A stretch of 64,000 nt of DNA from an uncultured Cellulosilyticum sp. (GTDB lineage Bacteria > Bacillota > Clostridia > Lachnospirales > Cellulosilyticaceae). How positions within the stretch are numbered: the stretch's first letter is position 1; every line of letters begins with the position of its first letter. The stretch covers positions 23,240 to 87,239 of the forward strand of contig CAKVCL010000013.1 in NCBI GenBank assembly GCA_934725855.1. The letters run 5' to 3'. This document shows positions 1 to 8,583 of the stretch, in pieces. The notes beneath the pieces are model-generated. The model worked only from the letters and a program-made list of their open reading frames with translations. It was not told the DNA's origin and did no database searches. Both the position numbers and the translations under genes were made by a program.

Positions 1-407
1 ATATCGTCTAAAATACGCTGCTCGGCTCGTTTTTCTTCTTCCTCAAAATTTTCTTTATGAATAGCTTTTAAATTATCTAATATTTTTCTATCCTTAACGG
101 CTTCTAAAAGCGCTTCTCTTTTTTCCTCTACGACTTGTGTGGCTTTCTCAAGTTCTTGTTCTTTATTTTGGACTGCTTTTACTATATAGCTATTATATTG
201 ATTTAAGGTACGAACCTCTAATATATTAACTGCCTGTCTACTTTGCTTTCTCGTTAAGTTTAATGCGTCTTCCTTTATCTGTTCCAAATGAAGCTTTTCC
301 TCATACACTTTTTCCCTATACTGTGTGGCTTCACCTAATTCTCGTTTTTTATTATCTTCTATCTTTTCTCTTAAAGATAAAACAGGTTCTAGGCTAAATT
401 TAAACAT
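1..407 (-). CDS. fliJ: FliJ flagellar export chaperone (3' end cut by window edge)
   Basis: The reading frame from ATG at 407 runs leftward without a stop to the window edge, giving about 135 residues starting MFKFSLEPVLSLREK. The sequence is almost entirely charged and helical, as expected for the long coiled coil of FliJ (usually about 145-150 residues), so only the last few residues should be missing. FliJ is the stalk-like general chaperone of the flagellar type III export apparatus and binds the FliI ATPase. It starts 8 nt after the fliI stop codon, with an AGGTGAT ribosome site over that stop, so it belongs to the same operon. The assignment rests on position after fliI and coiled-coil character; FliJ sequences are poorly conserved. 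Confidence 0.85.
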   Translation of the reverse strand, partial: MFKFSLEPVLSLREKIEDNKKRELGEATQYREKVYEEKLHLEQIKEDALNLTRKQSRQAVNILEVRTLNQYNSYIVKAVQNKEQELEKATQVVEEKREALLEAVKDRKILDNLKAIHKENFEEEEKRAEQRILDD

Positions 408-415
408 TCTATCAC

Positions 416-1717
416 CTATCCTACAATTTGTTGCATTTGATTTAAGGTTTCATCAAATGCAACTTTATCTCCAACTGTCTGACATAAAAATTGATTAATA
501 GATGGCATCTTTTCAATTGCTAAATCAATCTCTGCATTGCTTCCTCTATTATAGGCTCCTACATTGATTAAATCCTCTGACTCTTTGTAAACTGCCATAT
601 GCTTTTTGATTTCAGTGGCTAATTTTTTATGTTCGGATGATGCAATACTACTCATTACCCTAGATATGCTGGCAAGGACATCAATAGCTGGATAATGCCC
701 TTTTTGGGCAAGTTTTCTTGATAAGACAATATGACCATCTAAAATACCTCTAGCTGTATCAGTTATCGGCTCATTAAAATCATCTCCATCAACTAATACA
801 GTATACATACCTGTGATACTTCCCTTACCTGAATTACCTGCGCGCTCCAAAAGCTTTGGAAGTTCAGCGTAAACAGAAGGTGGATAGCCTCTTGAAACAG
901 GTGGCTCACCAATAGCCAGCCCGATTTCTCTTTGTGCCATTGAAAAACGTGTGAGTGAATCCATCATTAGAAGTACGTCCTTTCCTTGTTCACGAAAATA
1001 CTCTGCTAAAGCCGTTGCTGTTTTAGCCGCTTTTAATCGCATTAAGGCAGGCTGATCAGATGTGGCAACCACAACAATTGAACGCTTTAACCCTTCTAAT
1101 TTTAAATCATTTTCGATAAATTCTTTAACCTCTCTTCCACGCTCACCAATCAGTGCAATAATATTAATATCTGAAAGTGCGTTTCTTGCAATCATTCCCA
1201 TCAGTGTACTTTTACCGACACCACTTCCTGCAAAAATCCCTATACGTTGACCTTTACCTACAGTCAGCATCCCATCAATTGCCCTTACTCCTAACTCTAA
1301 TGCCTCACTAATGCGCTTTCTGTTCATAGGATTGGGGGCATTATTTTCTATTGGAACCAAATCCTTTGGGTAAATCATCTCACCATCAATCGGTTGAGCC
1401 TTCCAATCAACAACTTTTCCTAGTAAAGTTTCATCCACCTTAACACTTAATTTATCACCAAATGCCTTCACCTTACACCCTGGTCCTATTCCTTCTAGCG
1501 TTCCAAGTGGCATCAGCATTAAATGACCTTCTTTAAATCCTACTACTTCTGCTGGAATAGTACCCTGACCAGTTCTTGTTTCCACTTCACAAATATCACC
1601 TATATTAGCCATTGGTCCTTTTGATTCAATTCCCATTCCAATCACTCTTGTCACTTTACCTGAATATGTCCATAAATTGTATTTTGTGACTTCAGCATAT
1701 TTTTTTATATCAATCAT
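416..1717 (-). CDS. fliI: Flagellum-specific ATPase FliI
   Basis: FliI is the cytoplasmic ATPase that unloads substrates at the flagellar type III export gate and resembles the F1 beta subunit. The 433-residue length is typical. The Walker A motif GSGVGKST is at about residues 164-171, followed by the IALIGERGREV segment and the DSLTRF Walker B region (LLMMDSLTRFSMAQRE) characteristic of this family. The C-terminal SINQFL and helical tail is also present. It follows fliH by 9 nt and precedes fliJ by 8 nt, the standard fliH-fliI-fliJ export-ATPase module. No deviation from the family is visible. Confidence 0.98.
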   Translation of the reverse strand: MIDIKKYAEVTKYNLWTYSGKVTRVIGMGIESKGPMANIGDICEVETRTGQGTIPAEVVGFKEGHLMLMPLGTLEGIGPGCKVKAFGDKLSVKVDETLLGKVVDWKAQPIDGEMIYPKDLVPIENNAPNPMNRKRISEALELGVRAIDGMLTVGKGQRIGIFAGSGVGKSTLMGMIARNALSDINIIALIGERGREVKEFIENDLKLEGLKRSIVVVATSDQPALMRLKAAKTATALAEYFREQGKDVLLMMDSLTRFSMAQREIGLAIGEPPVSRGYPPSVYAELPKLLERAGNSGKGSITGMYTVLVDGDDFNEPITDTARGILDGHIVLSRKLAQKGHYPAIDVLASISRVMSSIASSEHKKLATEIKKHMAVYKESEDLINVGAYNRGSNAEIDLAIEKMPSINQFLCQTVGDKVAFDETLNQMQQIVG

Positions 1718-1726
1718 ATTTTCTCC

Positions 1727-2488
1727 TTATGATAATCCCTTTAGTAGCCTAATCTCTGAAATCATTTTATTTAAACCATGATTTACATCATACTCGATAT
1801 TCCCTTGATTGGTTTCTAGAATGCAAGAGGTATCATTTAATGCATCACTACTTTCAATGACAATCTCTTTAGGAATCCCCTCCAAAAAATGCTCTTTATC
1901 GTTTTCAATAAGTTGTAAACAATTAGGTGAAACGACCAATTTCATAGCTTCTATAAACTGGTCCTTATGAAGCATTTTCCGAACGACTAATCGAAGCCAT
2001 TCGACATTTTCACTGAGTTCTTCACTAATAATATGTTGCAAAATAGTGATCATTGTTTCAACCACTTCACCTTCAACATTTTGAAGTAATGCTTCTTTTT
2101 CAGCATGAGCAGCTTCAATAATTCCGTCAGCCTCTTTTTTAGCAAGCTCTATCGCTTCATCTTGCTTCTTCTGAGTCTCAGCAAGCATTTTAGCTTCTTT
2201 GTCTTTAACTTCATTTTCTATATTTTGTTGTTTCAAAGCAGCGTCTGCTAGCATTTTTTCAACTTTTTTATCGGCATCTCGAACCTTTTCCTGAATTTCT
2301 TTTTCAATTAGCTCTAATTCTTCTTTTCTTTTATGAATTAAATCTAACGTCTCATCATCCATATTAGTCGACCGATTTTCCTCACTATGTTGTATGTCAT
2401 TATCTTTCACCGATTGTGCTGCAAGACGCTGAGATAAATCTAGGAGACTTTGACTTCTGATGCGACCACTTTTAATTATATTAGACAA
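1727..2488 (-). CDS. fliH: Flagellar assembly protein FliH (probable TTG start)
   Basis: FliH binds and restrains the FliI ATPase and docks it at the export gate. The protein has a long charged coiled coil (roughly residues 40-130, rich in E, K and Q) and a C-terminal V-ATPase E-subunit-like domain ending in MISEIRLLKGLS. I place the start at TTG 2488, giving MSNIIKSGRIR (253 residues), because an AGGAG site at 2498-2502 lies 9 nt upstream. The only nearby ATG, at 2497, directly abuts that site and is badly spaced. The start codon lies inside the end of fliG (8-nt overlap), which suggests translational coupling. Function is inferred from operon position and coiled-coil layout. Confidence 0.88.
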   Translation of the reverse strand: MSNIIKSGRIRSQSLLDLSQRLAAQSVKDNDIQHSEENRSTNMDDETLDLIHKRKEELELIEKEIQEKVRDADKKVEKMLADAALKQQNIENEVKDKEAKMLAETQKKQDEAIELAKKEADGIIEAAHAEKEALLQNVEGEVVETMITILQHIISEELSENVEWLRLVVRKMLHKDQFIEAMKLVVSPNCLQLIENDKEHFLEGIPKEIVIESSDALNDTSCILETNQGNIEYDVNHGLNKMISEIRLLKGLS

Positions 2489-3494
2489 CGACCTCATCTC
2501 CTGCACCACGTGAAATAACAATCTCACCGGCATCTTCTAACTTACGAATCACATTAACAATTTTTTGTTGTGCATCTTCAACTTCTTTAACACGTTTTGG
2601 ACCCATATATTCAAGATCTTCTTCAATCATTGCACCAAGACGTTTTGAAACGTTAGCCATGATGACTTCTTTAACCCCTTCACCTGCTCCTTTAAGTGCA
2701 ACGGCAAGTTGATGATTATCCACCTCTCTAAGAACACGCTGAATAGACTTATTATCAAGCGTTGTGATATCTTCAAATACAAACATACGTTTCTTAATTA
2801 CTTCAGCAAGTTCTGGGTCCTCAATTTCAAGATTTTCCATGATATTCTTTTCAGTTGTACGATCCACTTGGTTAATAATTTCAACAATTGAATCAATACC
2901 TCCAATACTCGTATAGTCTTCGGATACCAATGTAGATAGACGCTTTTCAAATTCCCTTTCAATTTGACTAATCACTTCTGGTGAAGCTCTATCCATTAAG
3001 GCAATTCTACGTGCCGTATCGGCTTGCATCTCAGATGGCAAGGCACGAATAATCTCAGCAGACTGACTAGGCTTTAAATAAGATAAAATAAGTGCAATCG
3101 TCTGTGGGTGTTCATTTTGAATAAAGTTAACCAATTGTGACGCTTCTGTCTTTCTTGCAAATTCAAAAGGTCTAACTTGTAAGGATACCGTTAATTTATT
3201 AATCACTTCTACTGCTTTATCAGAACCCAATGCTTGTTCAAGAAGTTGCCTTGCATAGCCAATACCACCCTCAGCAATATATTCTTGTGCCAAACACATT
3301 TCATAAAATTCTTGGAGTACTTCTTCTTTTGCTTTGGGAGAAACTGCTTTAATACTTGCAATCTCTAAAGTCAACTGTTCAATATCTTCTTCTTTTAAGA
3401 ACTTAAAAATCTTAGATGATTTTTCAGGGCCTAATGCAATGAGTAACATTGCTGCTTTTTGCTTATTTGTATAATGTTCTTTAGTATTTGACAT
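2481..3494 (-). CDS. fliG: Flagellar motor switch protein FliG
   Basis: FliG forms the upper part of the rotor switch complex, joining the FliF MS ring to FliM and contacting the stator MotA. The 337-residue length (start at ATG 3494, MSNTKEHYTN) matches the family's usual 330-340. Visible landmarks are the N-terminal FliF-binding domain, the middle-domain EHPQ motif at about residues 128-131, and the C-terminal torque domain with its charged helix (IQRVLREVDNHQLAVALKG). A GGGAG site about 8 nt upstream selects ATG 3494; the ATG at 3500 overlaps the fliF stop and sits too close to that site. It overlaps fliH at its 3' end. Confidence 0.97.
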   Translation of the reverse strand: MSNTKEHYTNKQKAAMLLIALGPEKSSKIFKFLKEEDIEQLTLEIASIKAVSPKAKEEVLQEFYEMCLAQEYIAEGGIGYARQLLEQALGSDKAVEVINKLTVSLQVRPFEFARKTEASQLVNFIQNEHPQTIALILSYLKPSQSAEIIRALPSEMQADTARRIALMDRASPEVISQIEREFEKRLSTLVSEDYTSIGGIDSIVEIINQVDRTTEKNIMENLEIEDPELAEVIKKRMFVFEDITTLDNKSIQRVLREVDNHQLAVALKGAGEGVKEVIMANVSKRLGAMIEEDLEYMGPKRVKEVEDAQQKIVNVIRKLEDAGEIVISRGAGDEVVV

Positions 3495-3499
3495 GCGCA

Positions 3500-5101
3500 T
3501 CACTCCCAATCTTCATCAGACAACCAGTTACGTAGTAAGTTAGCAACTGCTTCTGGTTTTTCATCTACAAACTTATCAATCTGACGTTTTGTTTCAAGAT
3601 TTTCTTTTACCTCAATTTCTTCTAATTCAACCTGATCTTTGGCAGCCTTAAGCATTTCTTCTACTTCAAGTTCAGGTTCAACTTCAACCTCTTCCTCTTG
3701 TTTTCTAAACTTAAGAATAACAAATACAATAACTAACAGTGCAAGAACAATGAGTACATATGGTATATAATCTTTATAATCAATATGATATGGTTCTTGA
3801 TCAAGGAATATTGGGTTTTCATAAGAATTAACGACTACATTCTCAATACCTGTTGCTCGAATAACGGATTGAACCACTGTATCATCGACTGCTACTGCGA
3901 CTTGAGCACTATTTGCTTCTTTAAATTCTTCCCAACTCATTCCAGATAAGGTAGGGGCAATGACCTCTTCTTTATAAATTTTATTTTTAAACAAGTTCAC
4001 TGCAATAGAGGACTCATCAAGTTTTACATCCCCAAGATTTTTATTATATACGGACTCCGTCTTATCGGGTGCATAGGTAATATCTTTACTACTCTCTTTG
4101 CTTTCTCCACTAGAGCCATCTAGTGTTTGATAAGTTGCGACATCTCCGCCATTTGTATCTGTACCTGGTACATCCCCTGTATTTTGATTCTTTGAAGAGT
4201 TTTTAGTCTCTGTTTCATGTTGGACAACGCCTCTTGATTCATCGTCCCCTTGTGTTTTGTATTGTTCTTTCTTTTCTTGGTATTCATCAAAATCCAATAC
4301 TAAATTAGGACTAATACGAACATCATCATACATGTTACCGAATAGTTCAATAACCTTCTGCTTGACTTCGTTTTCAGCAGCTAACTTTAACTCTTGTTGC
4401 TTGCCAACCACTGCATTATTGCTTTCGGCACCTGAATAAAGCGTTCGTCCCGTTGAATCAATAATGACGATGTTTTCTTTTTTTAAGTTTTTCACACCAG
4501 AAGCAACATAGCTTGCAATGCCTTCACATTGATCACTTGTTAGTGGTTGACTAAGTGTCAAAAAAACACTTGCCTTTCCTTCTACTTGTGACTGTAAATA
4601 TGAATTTTTTTGTTCAGGAATCACAAGTTCGACTCTTGCATCTTCTACCCCTTCCATTTGCTCTAAAGTCGTTTGAAGGGACTGCCTAATCAGTTCTTTT
4701 TCACTTAATGATATTTCAGTCTGCGTAGTAGACATATCGATATTACTTAATAGTTTTTCCCATGTAAAACCATCTTCTGTTACTCCAGAAGATGCCGTGT
4801 ACATCTTTGCCTCTTGATAAGATTTTTCCTCAACTAATAAATTTGTGCTGTCATCAATTAATTTATTTTTAATATTTTTCTCATCCAGAACTTCTTTAAC
4901 TTGTGCGACCACTTTTGCATCAACAGCTTCTGAAAAAAGAACTTTATATTTTGGTCTCATTAATAGTGAAACAACAATAATGGTAATAATCAGTGCCCCT
5001 ATTCCTATTCCAATTCCTATTTTCTGCTTTTTACTTAAATTATTCCATTTTTCAGTCACCTGATTTGATATTTGTTGAATCGTCTCTTGCAAATTATTCA
5101 C
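3500..5101 (-). CDS. fliF: Flagellar MS-ring protein FliF
   Basis: FliF builds the membrane MS ring on which the flagellum assembles. It has an N-terminal membrane helix (about residues 28-48, rich in I, G and V), the large periplasmic-equivalent ring-building region, a low-complexity S/T/G/D-rich linker around 290-350, and a second membrane helix near 445-467. The C-terminal cytoplasmic tail ends NLLRNWLSDEDWE, the conserved FliG-binding signature. The length of 533 is normal. The first codon is GTG with GGAG 9 nt upstream. A TTG three codons in (5092) is also well placed after AGAGAGG, so the exact start is uncertain by three residues. Third gene after flgB-flgC-fliE in the operon. Confidence 0.96.
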   Translation of the reverse strand: MNNLQETIQQISNQVTEKWNNLSKKQKIGIGIGIGALIITIIVVSLLMRPKYKVLFSEAVDAKVVAQVKEVLDEKNIKNKLIDDSTNLLVEEKSYQEAKMYTASSGVTEDGFTWEKLLSNIDMSTTQTEISLSEKELIRQSLQTTLEQMEGVEDARVELVIPEQKNSYLQSQVEGKASVFLTLSQPLTSDQCEGIASYVASGVKNLKKENIVIIDSTGRTLYSGAESNNAVVGKQQELKLAAENEVKQKVIELFGNMYDDVRISPNLVLDFDEYQEKKEQYKTQGDDESRGVVQHETETKNSSKNQNTGDVPGTDTNGGDVATYQTLDGSSGESKESSKDITYAPDKTESVYNKNLGDVKLDESSIAVNLFKNKIYKEEVIAPTLSGMSWEEFKEANSAQVAVAVDDTVVQSVIRATGIENVVVNSYENPIFLDQEPYHIDYKDYIPYVLIVLALLVIVFVILKFRKQEEEVEVEPELEVEEMLKAAKDQVELEEIEVKENLETKRQIDKFVDEKPEAVANLLRNWLSDEDWE

Positions 5102-5123
5102 CTCTCTTTACTCCAATCAGGTT

Positions 5124-5432
5124 TTATATTGTTATATTAAGAATTTCTTTATAGGCACTTAATAACCCATTTCTAACTTGCATAGAATATTGTAATAGAA
5201 TATTGGATTTAGATTGTGCAACCATCAAATCCACAACATTATCATTTTCACCCGACATAAAATCTATTGTTTTTTGTGTTACATCGTCTTCTGCCATTTT
5301 ACTTGTTTCTATGAGTTTTTTTGCTGCATCTAAGACAAAGTCAAAACTCTCACTTCCCGTTAATCTTGAAGTTTTTTTGCTTTCAGCTGATAGGTTTGAA
5401 TCATTCCAATTCACACCTTGTATTGATGTCAT
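5124..5432 (-). CDS. fliE: Flagellar hook-basal body protein FliE
   Basis: FliE links the MS ring to the rod. The product is 102 residues. It shows the family's C-terminal half: an acidic stretch followed by VVDLMVAQSKSNILLQYSMQVRN and a final helix ending YKEILNITI, which corresponds to the conserved region pairing with the rod. A GGAAGGGGAG ribosome site precedes ATG 5432. It sits between flgC and fliF with short gaps (about 20 nt each), the usual order in Firmicutes fla/che operons. Small size and placement leave little doubt. Confidence 0.95.
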   Translation of the reverse strand: MTSIQGVNWNDSNLSAESKKTSRLTGSESFDFVLDAAKKLIETSKMAEDDVTQKTIDFMSGENDNVVDLMVAQSKSNILLQYSMQVRNGLLSAYKEILNITI

Positions 5433-5453
5433 GTTCTGCTCCCCTTCCTAAAA

Positions 5454-5897
5454 TTATTTTCCAATATCTAATGCTTTCGTAAACATTGATTTCATTGAAT
5501 TAAATGAGTTAACATTTGCTTCATATGAACGACTTGCTGAAATCATATTGACCATCTCATCAATTGTATTGACATTTGGCATCTCGACATATCCCTGAGC
5601 ATTCGCATCTGGATGGCTTGGATCATATACTAGATTTCCATCGCTTTGATCCTCTACAATTTTTGCAACTCTTACCCCATTACAACCACTTTGTTTTTTC
5701 TGATTAAGTATGGAGCTAAAATTTTTATTCGCATCATTTTGGATTGCCTCAAACACAACCGTCTTACGTTTATATGGCCCTCCACCTTCTGTACGTGTTG
5801 TACTGGCATTGGCCATATTCTGTGATATGATATCTAATCTAAGTCTCTGGGCTGTAAGTCCACTTGCTGATGTATCTAATGAACCAAAAAAACTCAT
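5454..5897 (-). CDS. flgC: Flagellar basal-body rod protein FlgC
   Basis: FlgC is a proximal rod subunit. The 147-residue protein opens with the conserved rod/hook N-terminus (FFGSLDTSASGLTAQRLRLD, then IISQNMANASTTRT) and closes with the FlgC-type C-terminus containing VNTIDEMVNMISASRSYEAN. The length and the paired N- and C-terminal helices are typical of rod proteins, which fold by pairing their ends. The GGGAGAAGG ribosome site lies just before ATG 5897. It follows flgB by 15 nt and precedes fliE by 21 nt. Confidence 0.97.
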   Translation of the reverse strand: MSFFGSLDTSASGLTAQRLRLDIISQNMANASTTRTEGGGPYKRKTVVFEAIQNDANKNFSSILNQKKQSGCNGVRVAKIVEDQSDGNLVYDPSHPDANAQGYVEMPNVNTIDEMVNMISASRSYEANVNSFNSMKSMFTKALDIGK

Positions 5898-5912
5898 CTG
5901 TTTTCCTTCTCC

Positions 5913-6281
5913 CTATTTAAGATTTTGAAGTATTGTCTGCATGCGATTAAGCTGTGATGATATTCTTGTAACTAAAGCATTATATCTAAGTTCAACCTTT
6001 GTTTCTTCACTTCTTTCCACTTCTATGTCAACATTATTGCCATCCATTCTATAAGAGGCATTACGAAGATCCGTATAAATATCAGGATTCAACCTATTTA
6101 AATCAATACGATTATCTGGATTATTATGTAGCTGTTTAGCTAAAACTGTTTCAAAATCAATATCTTTTCTTTTATAGTTAGGTGTATCTACATTACTAAT
6201 ATTTTGACTAATAAGCTCTTTTCTAACTAGCGTCGCATCAATAGCTTTATTGACAAAATCCACCCCAGAAAAAATATCCAT
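5913..6281 (-). CDS. flgB: Flagellar basal-body rod protein FlgB
   Basis: FlgB is the other proximal rod subunit and here is the first gene of the flagellar operon. The 122-residue product has the conserved N-terminal motif RKELISQNISNVDTPNYKRK and ends with an amphipathic helix (LVTRISSQLNRMQTILQNLK). An AAGGGGAG site precedes the ATG at 6281. About 240 bp without genes lie upstream and contain two sigma-A-like promoter candidates, so operon transcription probably begins there. Confidence 0.97.
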   Translation of the reverse strand: MDIFSGVDFVNKAIDATLVRKELISQNISNVDTPNYKRKDIDFETVLAKQLHNNPDNRIDLNRLNPDIYTDLRNASYRMDGNNVDIEVERSEETKVELRYNALVTRISSQLNRMQTILQNLK

Positions 6282-6366
6282 CTTTCTCCCCTTCCTTTCT
6301 ATCTTTTTTATTTTTCACGCTTATATTGTTTATGTATTATATTTTATATTTCAATATACTACAAAT

Positions 6367-6395
6367 ATTATAACTTCTCTCCACATCCTTGTGCA
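6367..6395 (-). promoter_or_regulatory. Candidate sigma-A promoter for the flgB operon
   Basis: On the minus strand, TGCACA (6390-6395), 17 nt and a perfect TATAAT (6367-6372) lie about 85 bp upstream of flgB. A second, weaker candidate, TTGTAG-N17-TATAAT, occupies 6336-6364. No clear SigD-type (GCCGATAA) box was seen. The rest of 6282-6518 is AT-rich and shows no gene or convincing hairpin. Confidence 0.45.
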
Positions 6396-6518
6396 ATAAT
6401 TATTAACAAACAAATCTCCATAATTCACAAAAATGTCACTTAATTAACGTTACTTTTTCTTTTTATGTGTTGTAACCCTTAATTTTTATAATCCTTTGTT
6501 TTTCATTTATGTAGTTTC

Positions 6519-7061
6519 TTATATAAATAGCTTTTCAATACTTGCAATAAGTATACTCCCGATGGCGCCTTCTACTAGGTATCTCCATTTTAAACTTGTA
6601 TCTTTTTCTCCAAAAGTCTCATACTTTTTTATTTGGTATAGGTTAAGTCTAACTAGCATAGCATTTAAAATCACGCCTTGAAATACAAATAATTTCATAT
6701 TAATCAACAAACCGTACACCCCATAATAAATATAGATGCATACCATTACATAACTATAAGCTAACACATTAAAAAACGTAGCACTAAGGGCGAGTGGGAG
6801 CAAATATCTAACCTCACCCAGTATCCAAATGACAAGAAATTTATAGTAATAGCCCCAAAAACTCTCTAAATATTTGTAGCCATTAGCATCCTTTTTATGA
6901 TGATCACTTTCTAAATATCTGCCCAAAGCTCCCCAATCCACCATTTGTTGCTTACACTGATAAGTAGCATAAAATGTCCCGCTTACTATAGCTAGTCCTA
7001 ACAAGACCAATAAGCCTCTATATTTTTTTAAAAACACTTTCCAAGTTTCTTGATCATTCAT
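6519..7061 (-). CDS. SpoIIM-like polytopic membrane protein
   Basis: The product is about 180 residues with four or five hydrophobic segments: an N-terminal helix, a soluble loop with HHKKDANGYKYLESFWGYY, then three or four further membrane helices. The pattern and local features, such as the FLVIWILGEVRYLLPLAL segment, resemble stage II sporulation protein M, a forespore-engulfment membrane protein, but the similarity is weak by eye. The start at 7061 is chosen because an AAAGGG site lies 8 nt upstream; a GTG at 7070 and an ATG at 7064 are nearby alternatives. It lies upstream of the flagellar operon in the same direction but has a long gap after it. It could be another small polytopic protein. 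Confidence 0.5.
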   Translation of the reverse strand: MNDQETWKVFLKKYRGLLVLLGLAIVSGTFYATYQCKQQMVDWGALGRYLESDHHKKDANGYKYLESFWGYYYKFLVIWILGEVRYLLPLALSATFFNVLAYSYVMVCIYIYYGVYGLLINMKLFVFQGVILNAMLVRLNLYQIKKYETFGEKDTSLKWRYLVEGAIGSILIASIEKLFI

Positions 7062-7134
7062 CATTATCACCCTTTCTGGAGCATTTTGTCCCCATTATAG
7101 CTTATGATGAATCAATCTCTAATAGACCTTTATC

Positions 7135-7932
7135 CTAGTGTTTTGACATATCAATAACTTGTTGATAACAAGCCTGCATACCTTTTATTACGCTATTTCT
7201 AAAGCCAGCTTCTTCCATGGCTAAAACCGCTTTAATCGTGGTTCCTCCCGGAGAAGTCACTGCATCTTTTAATGTACCTGGATGATTTCTAGTTTCTAAG
7301 ACCATTTCGGCTGATCCTTTTACAGCTTGTGAAATCATTTCATAAGCCATTGCCCTAGGCATGCCAAAACTTACAGCTGCATCTGCCATTGCCTCAATAA
7401 ACATATACACATAAGCAGGTGAACTTCCCGTAGCCGCTACAACTGCTGGCATTAGCTTTTCATCTACCTTAATAAGTTTTCCAAAGCTTCCAAAATACAC
7501 TTTAAAGTCTTTAAGCTCTTCATCTTTAATACACGTTTCATAACAAAACGCAGTAATTCCTTCACCCACTAAAGCTGGTGTATTTGGCATTGTACGAATA
7601 AGCTTCACTTCATCTCCAAGTAAACCCTTCATATCGTCCAATGTATAACTTGGCGCTACTGTAATAATAATCTGTTCTTTTTTAACACAATCTTTAACTG
7701 TTTTTCCCACTACACCATAATACTGCGGTTTAACAGACATTACGATATAATCACATTTACTCATCAGCTGCTCAATACTTTCAGCTACAACAATATTATT
7801 TAAATCTGAAAAGGTTTGATACTTTGTAGCATCTACATCATAAATCCATACTTCATTTTCTGATACCTTTGCGCAAGCTTTAGCCATTGCGCCTCCCATA
7901 TTACCTGCTCCAATAAATCCAATCGTCTTCAT
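7135..7932 (-). CDS. proC: Pyrroline-5-carboxylate reductase
   Basis: ProC makes L-proline by reducing 1-pyrroline-5-carboxylate with NAD(P)H, the last step of proline synthesis. The 265-residue protein has the N-terminal dinucleotide fold TIGFIGAGNMGGAMAKA, the central MSVKPQYY and IRTMPNTPALVGEG segments, and the C-terminal P5CR signature region beginning SPAYVYMFIEAMADAAV and continuing to TSPGGTTIKAV. All features expected of a full-length enzyme are present. An AAAAAGGAG site lies just ahead of ATG 7932. It appears to be transcribed on its own, divergently from the NfeD-like gene. Confidence 0.97.
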   Translation of the reverse strand: MKTIGFIGAGNMGGAMAKACAKVSENEVWIYDVDATKYQTFSDLNNIVVAESIEQLMSKCDYIVMSVKPQYYGVVGKTVKDCVKKEQIIITVAPSYTLDDMKGLLGDEVKLIRTMPNTPALVGEGITAFCYETCIKDEELKDFKVYFGSFGKLIKVDEKLMPAVVAATGSSPAYVYMFIEAMADAAVSFGMPRAMAYEMISQAVKGSAEMVLETRNHPGTLKDAVTSPGGTTIKAVLAMEEAGFRNSVIKGMQACYQQVIDMSKH

Positions 7933-8100
7933 ATTACCGCTCCTTTTTATTTCCCATTTTTTTACTTTTTAATTTTTTTATGCTATACTAGATTTATCTC
8001 TAATTACCACTAACCTTTTACAAATTTACGACGTAATTTATGACTTTGACCCCAAATACGTTATTTAAAATCTATCGTTTACTTATTGAAAGGAGAATTT

Positions 8101-8508
8101 ATGTGGCAATTATGGTTAATCATTTTTATTATACTTCTATTAATGTTCTATTTCTATCCTAATGTGTCCATCTTTTTCTTTTTAATTGCAGCATGCCTCA
8201 CTTTAATCCTTGCCTTCTTCAAGGACAATCTTATTATAACAACACTTTTTTTCATATTGACTCAATTATTTTTAAACAGCCTATCTTTCATATTTCTGCG
8301 CCGCTTTCATCATCCTGTATCTTTATCTCATACATTGCTTAACCAAAAAGGTATTGTACTTAACCCTCCCCAAAACGCTCTTTTTGAAACAGGGACACTT
8401 CGTATACACCATCACACATGGATCATTTCTTCAAACGTCCCCTTATATAAAGGACAAGTGGTTAATATTATCGCCATACAGGGGATTAGACTTATCGTCT
8501 CCCCTTAA
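8101..8508 (+). CDS. NfeD-like membrane protein with C-terminal OB-fold domain
   Basis: The protein is about 135 residues, with three N-terminal hydrophobic helices (residues 1-75) and a C-terminal NfeD-type beta domain. The latter shows the family pattern LNQKGIVLNP, then an ETGTLRI segment, a Trp before a short strand, and KGQVVNIIAIQG. NfeD proteins usually accompany flotillin/stomatin-type proteins in membrane organisation; no such partner lies next to it here. The start at 8101 follows AAAGGAG by 6 nt. It is a lone gene between divergent proC and convergent purB, and is closed by a strong hairpin. Confidence 0.7.
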   Translation: MWQLWLIIFIILLLMFYFYPNVSIFFFLIAACLTLILAFFKDNLIITTLFFILTQLFLNSLSFIFLRRFHHPVSLSHTLLNQKGIVLNPPQNALFETGTLRIHHHTWIISSNVPLYKGQVVNIIAIQGIRLIVSP

Positions 8509-8526
8509 TGAATCTTCCTCTATCCA

Positions 8527-8566
8527 AACACCCCATAAATTAGACTTTCCTAACTTATGGGGTGTT
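8527..8566. terminator. Bidirectional terminator between nfeD-like gene and purB
   Basis: A perfect 12-bp stem (AACACCCCATAA at 8527-8538 with its complement at 8555-8566) separates two convergent genes. T-rich sequence follows on the plus side (TTGTTTATTTATTTTT). Confidence 0.85.
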
Positions 8567-8583
8567 AACTTGTTTATTTATTT

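Noticed and set aside
6282..6518. SigD-type flagellar promoter
   Set aside because: No TAAA-N15-GCCGATAA match was found on the minus strand; only sigma-A-like boxes.
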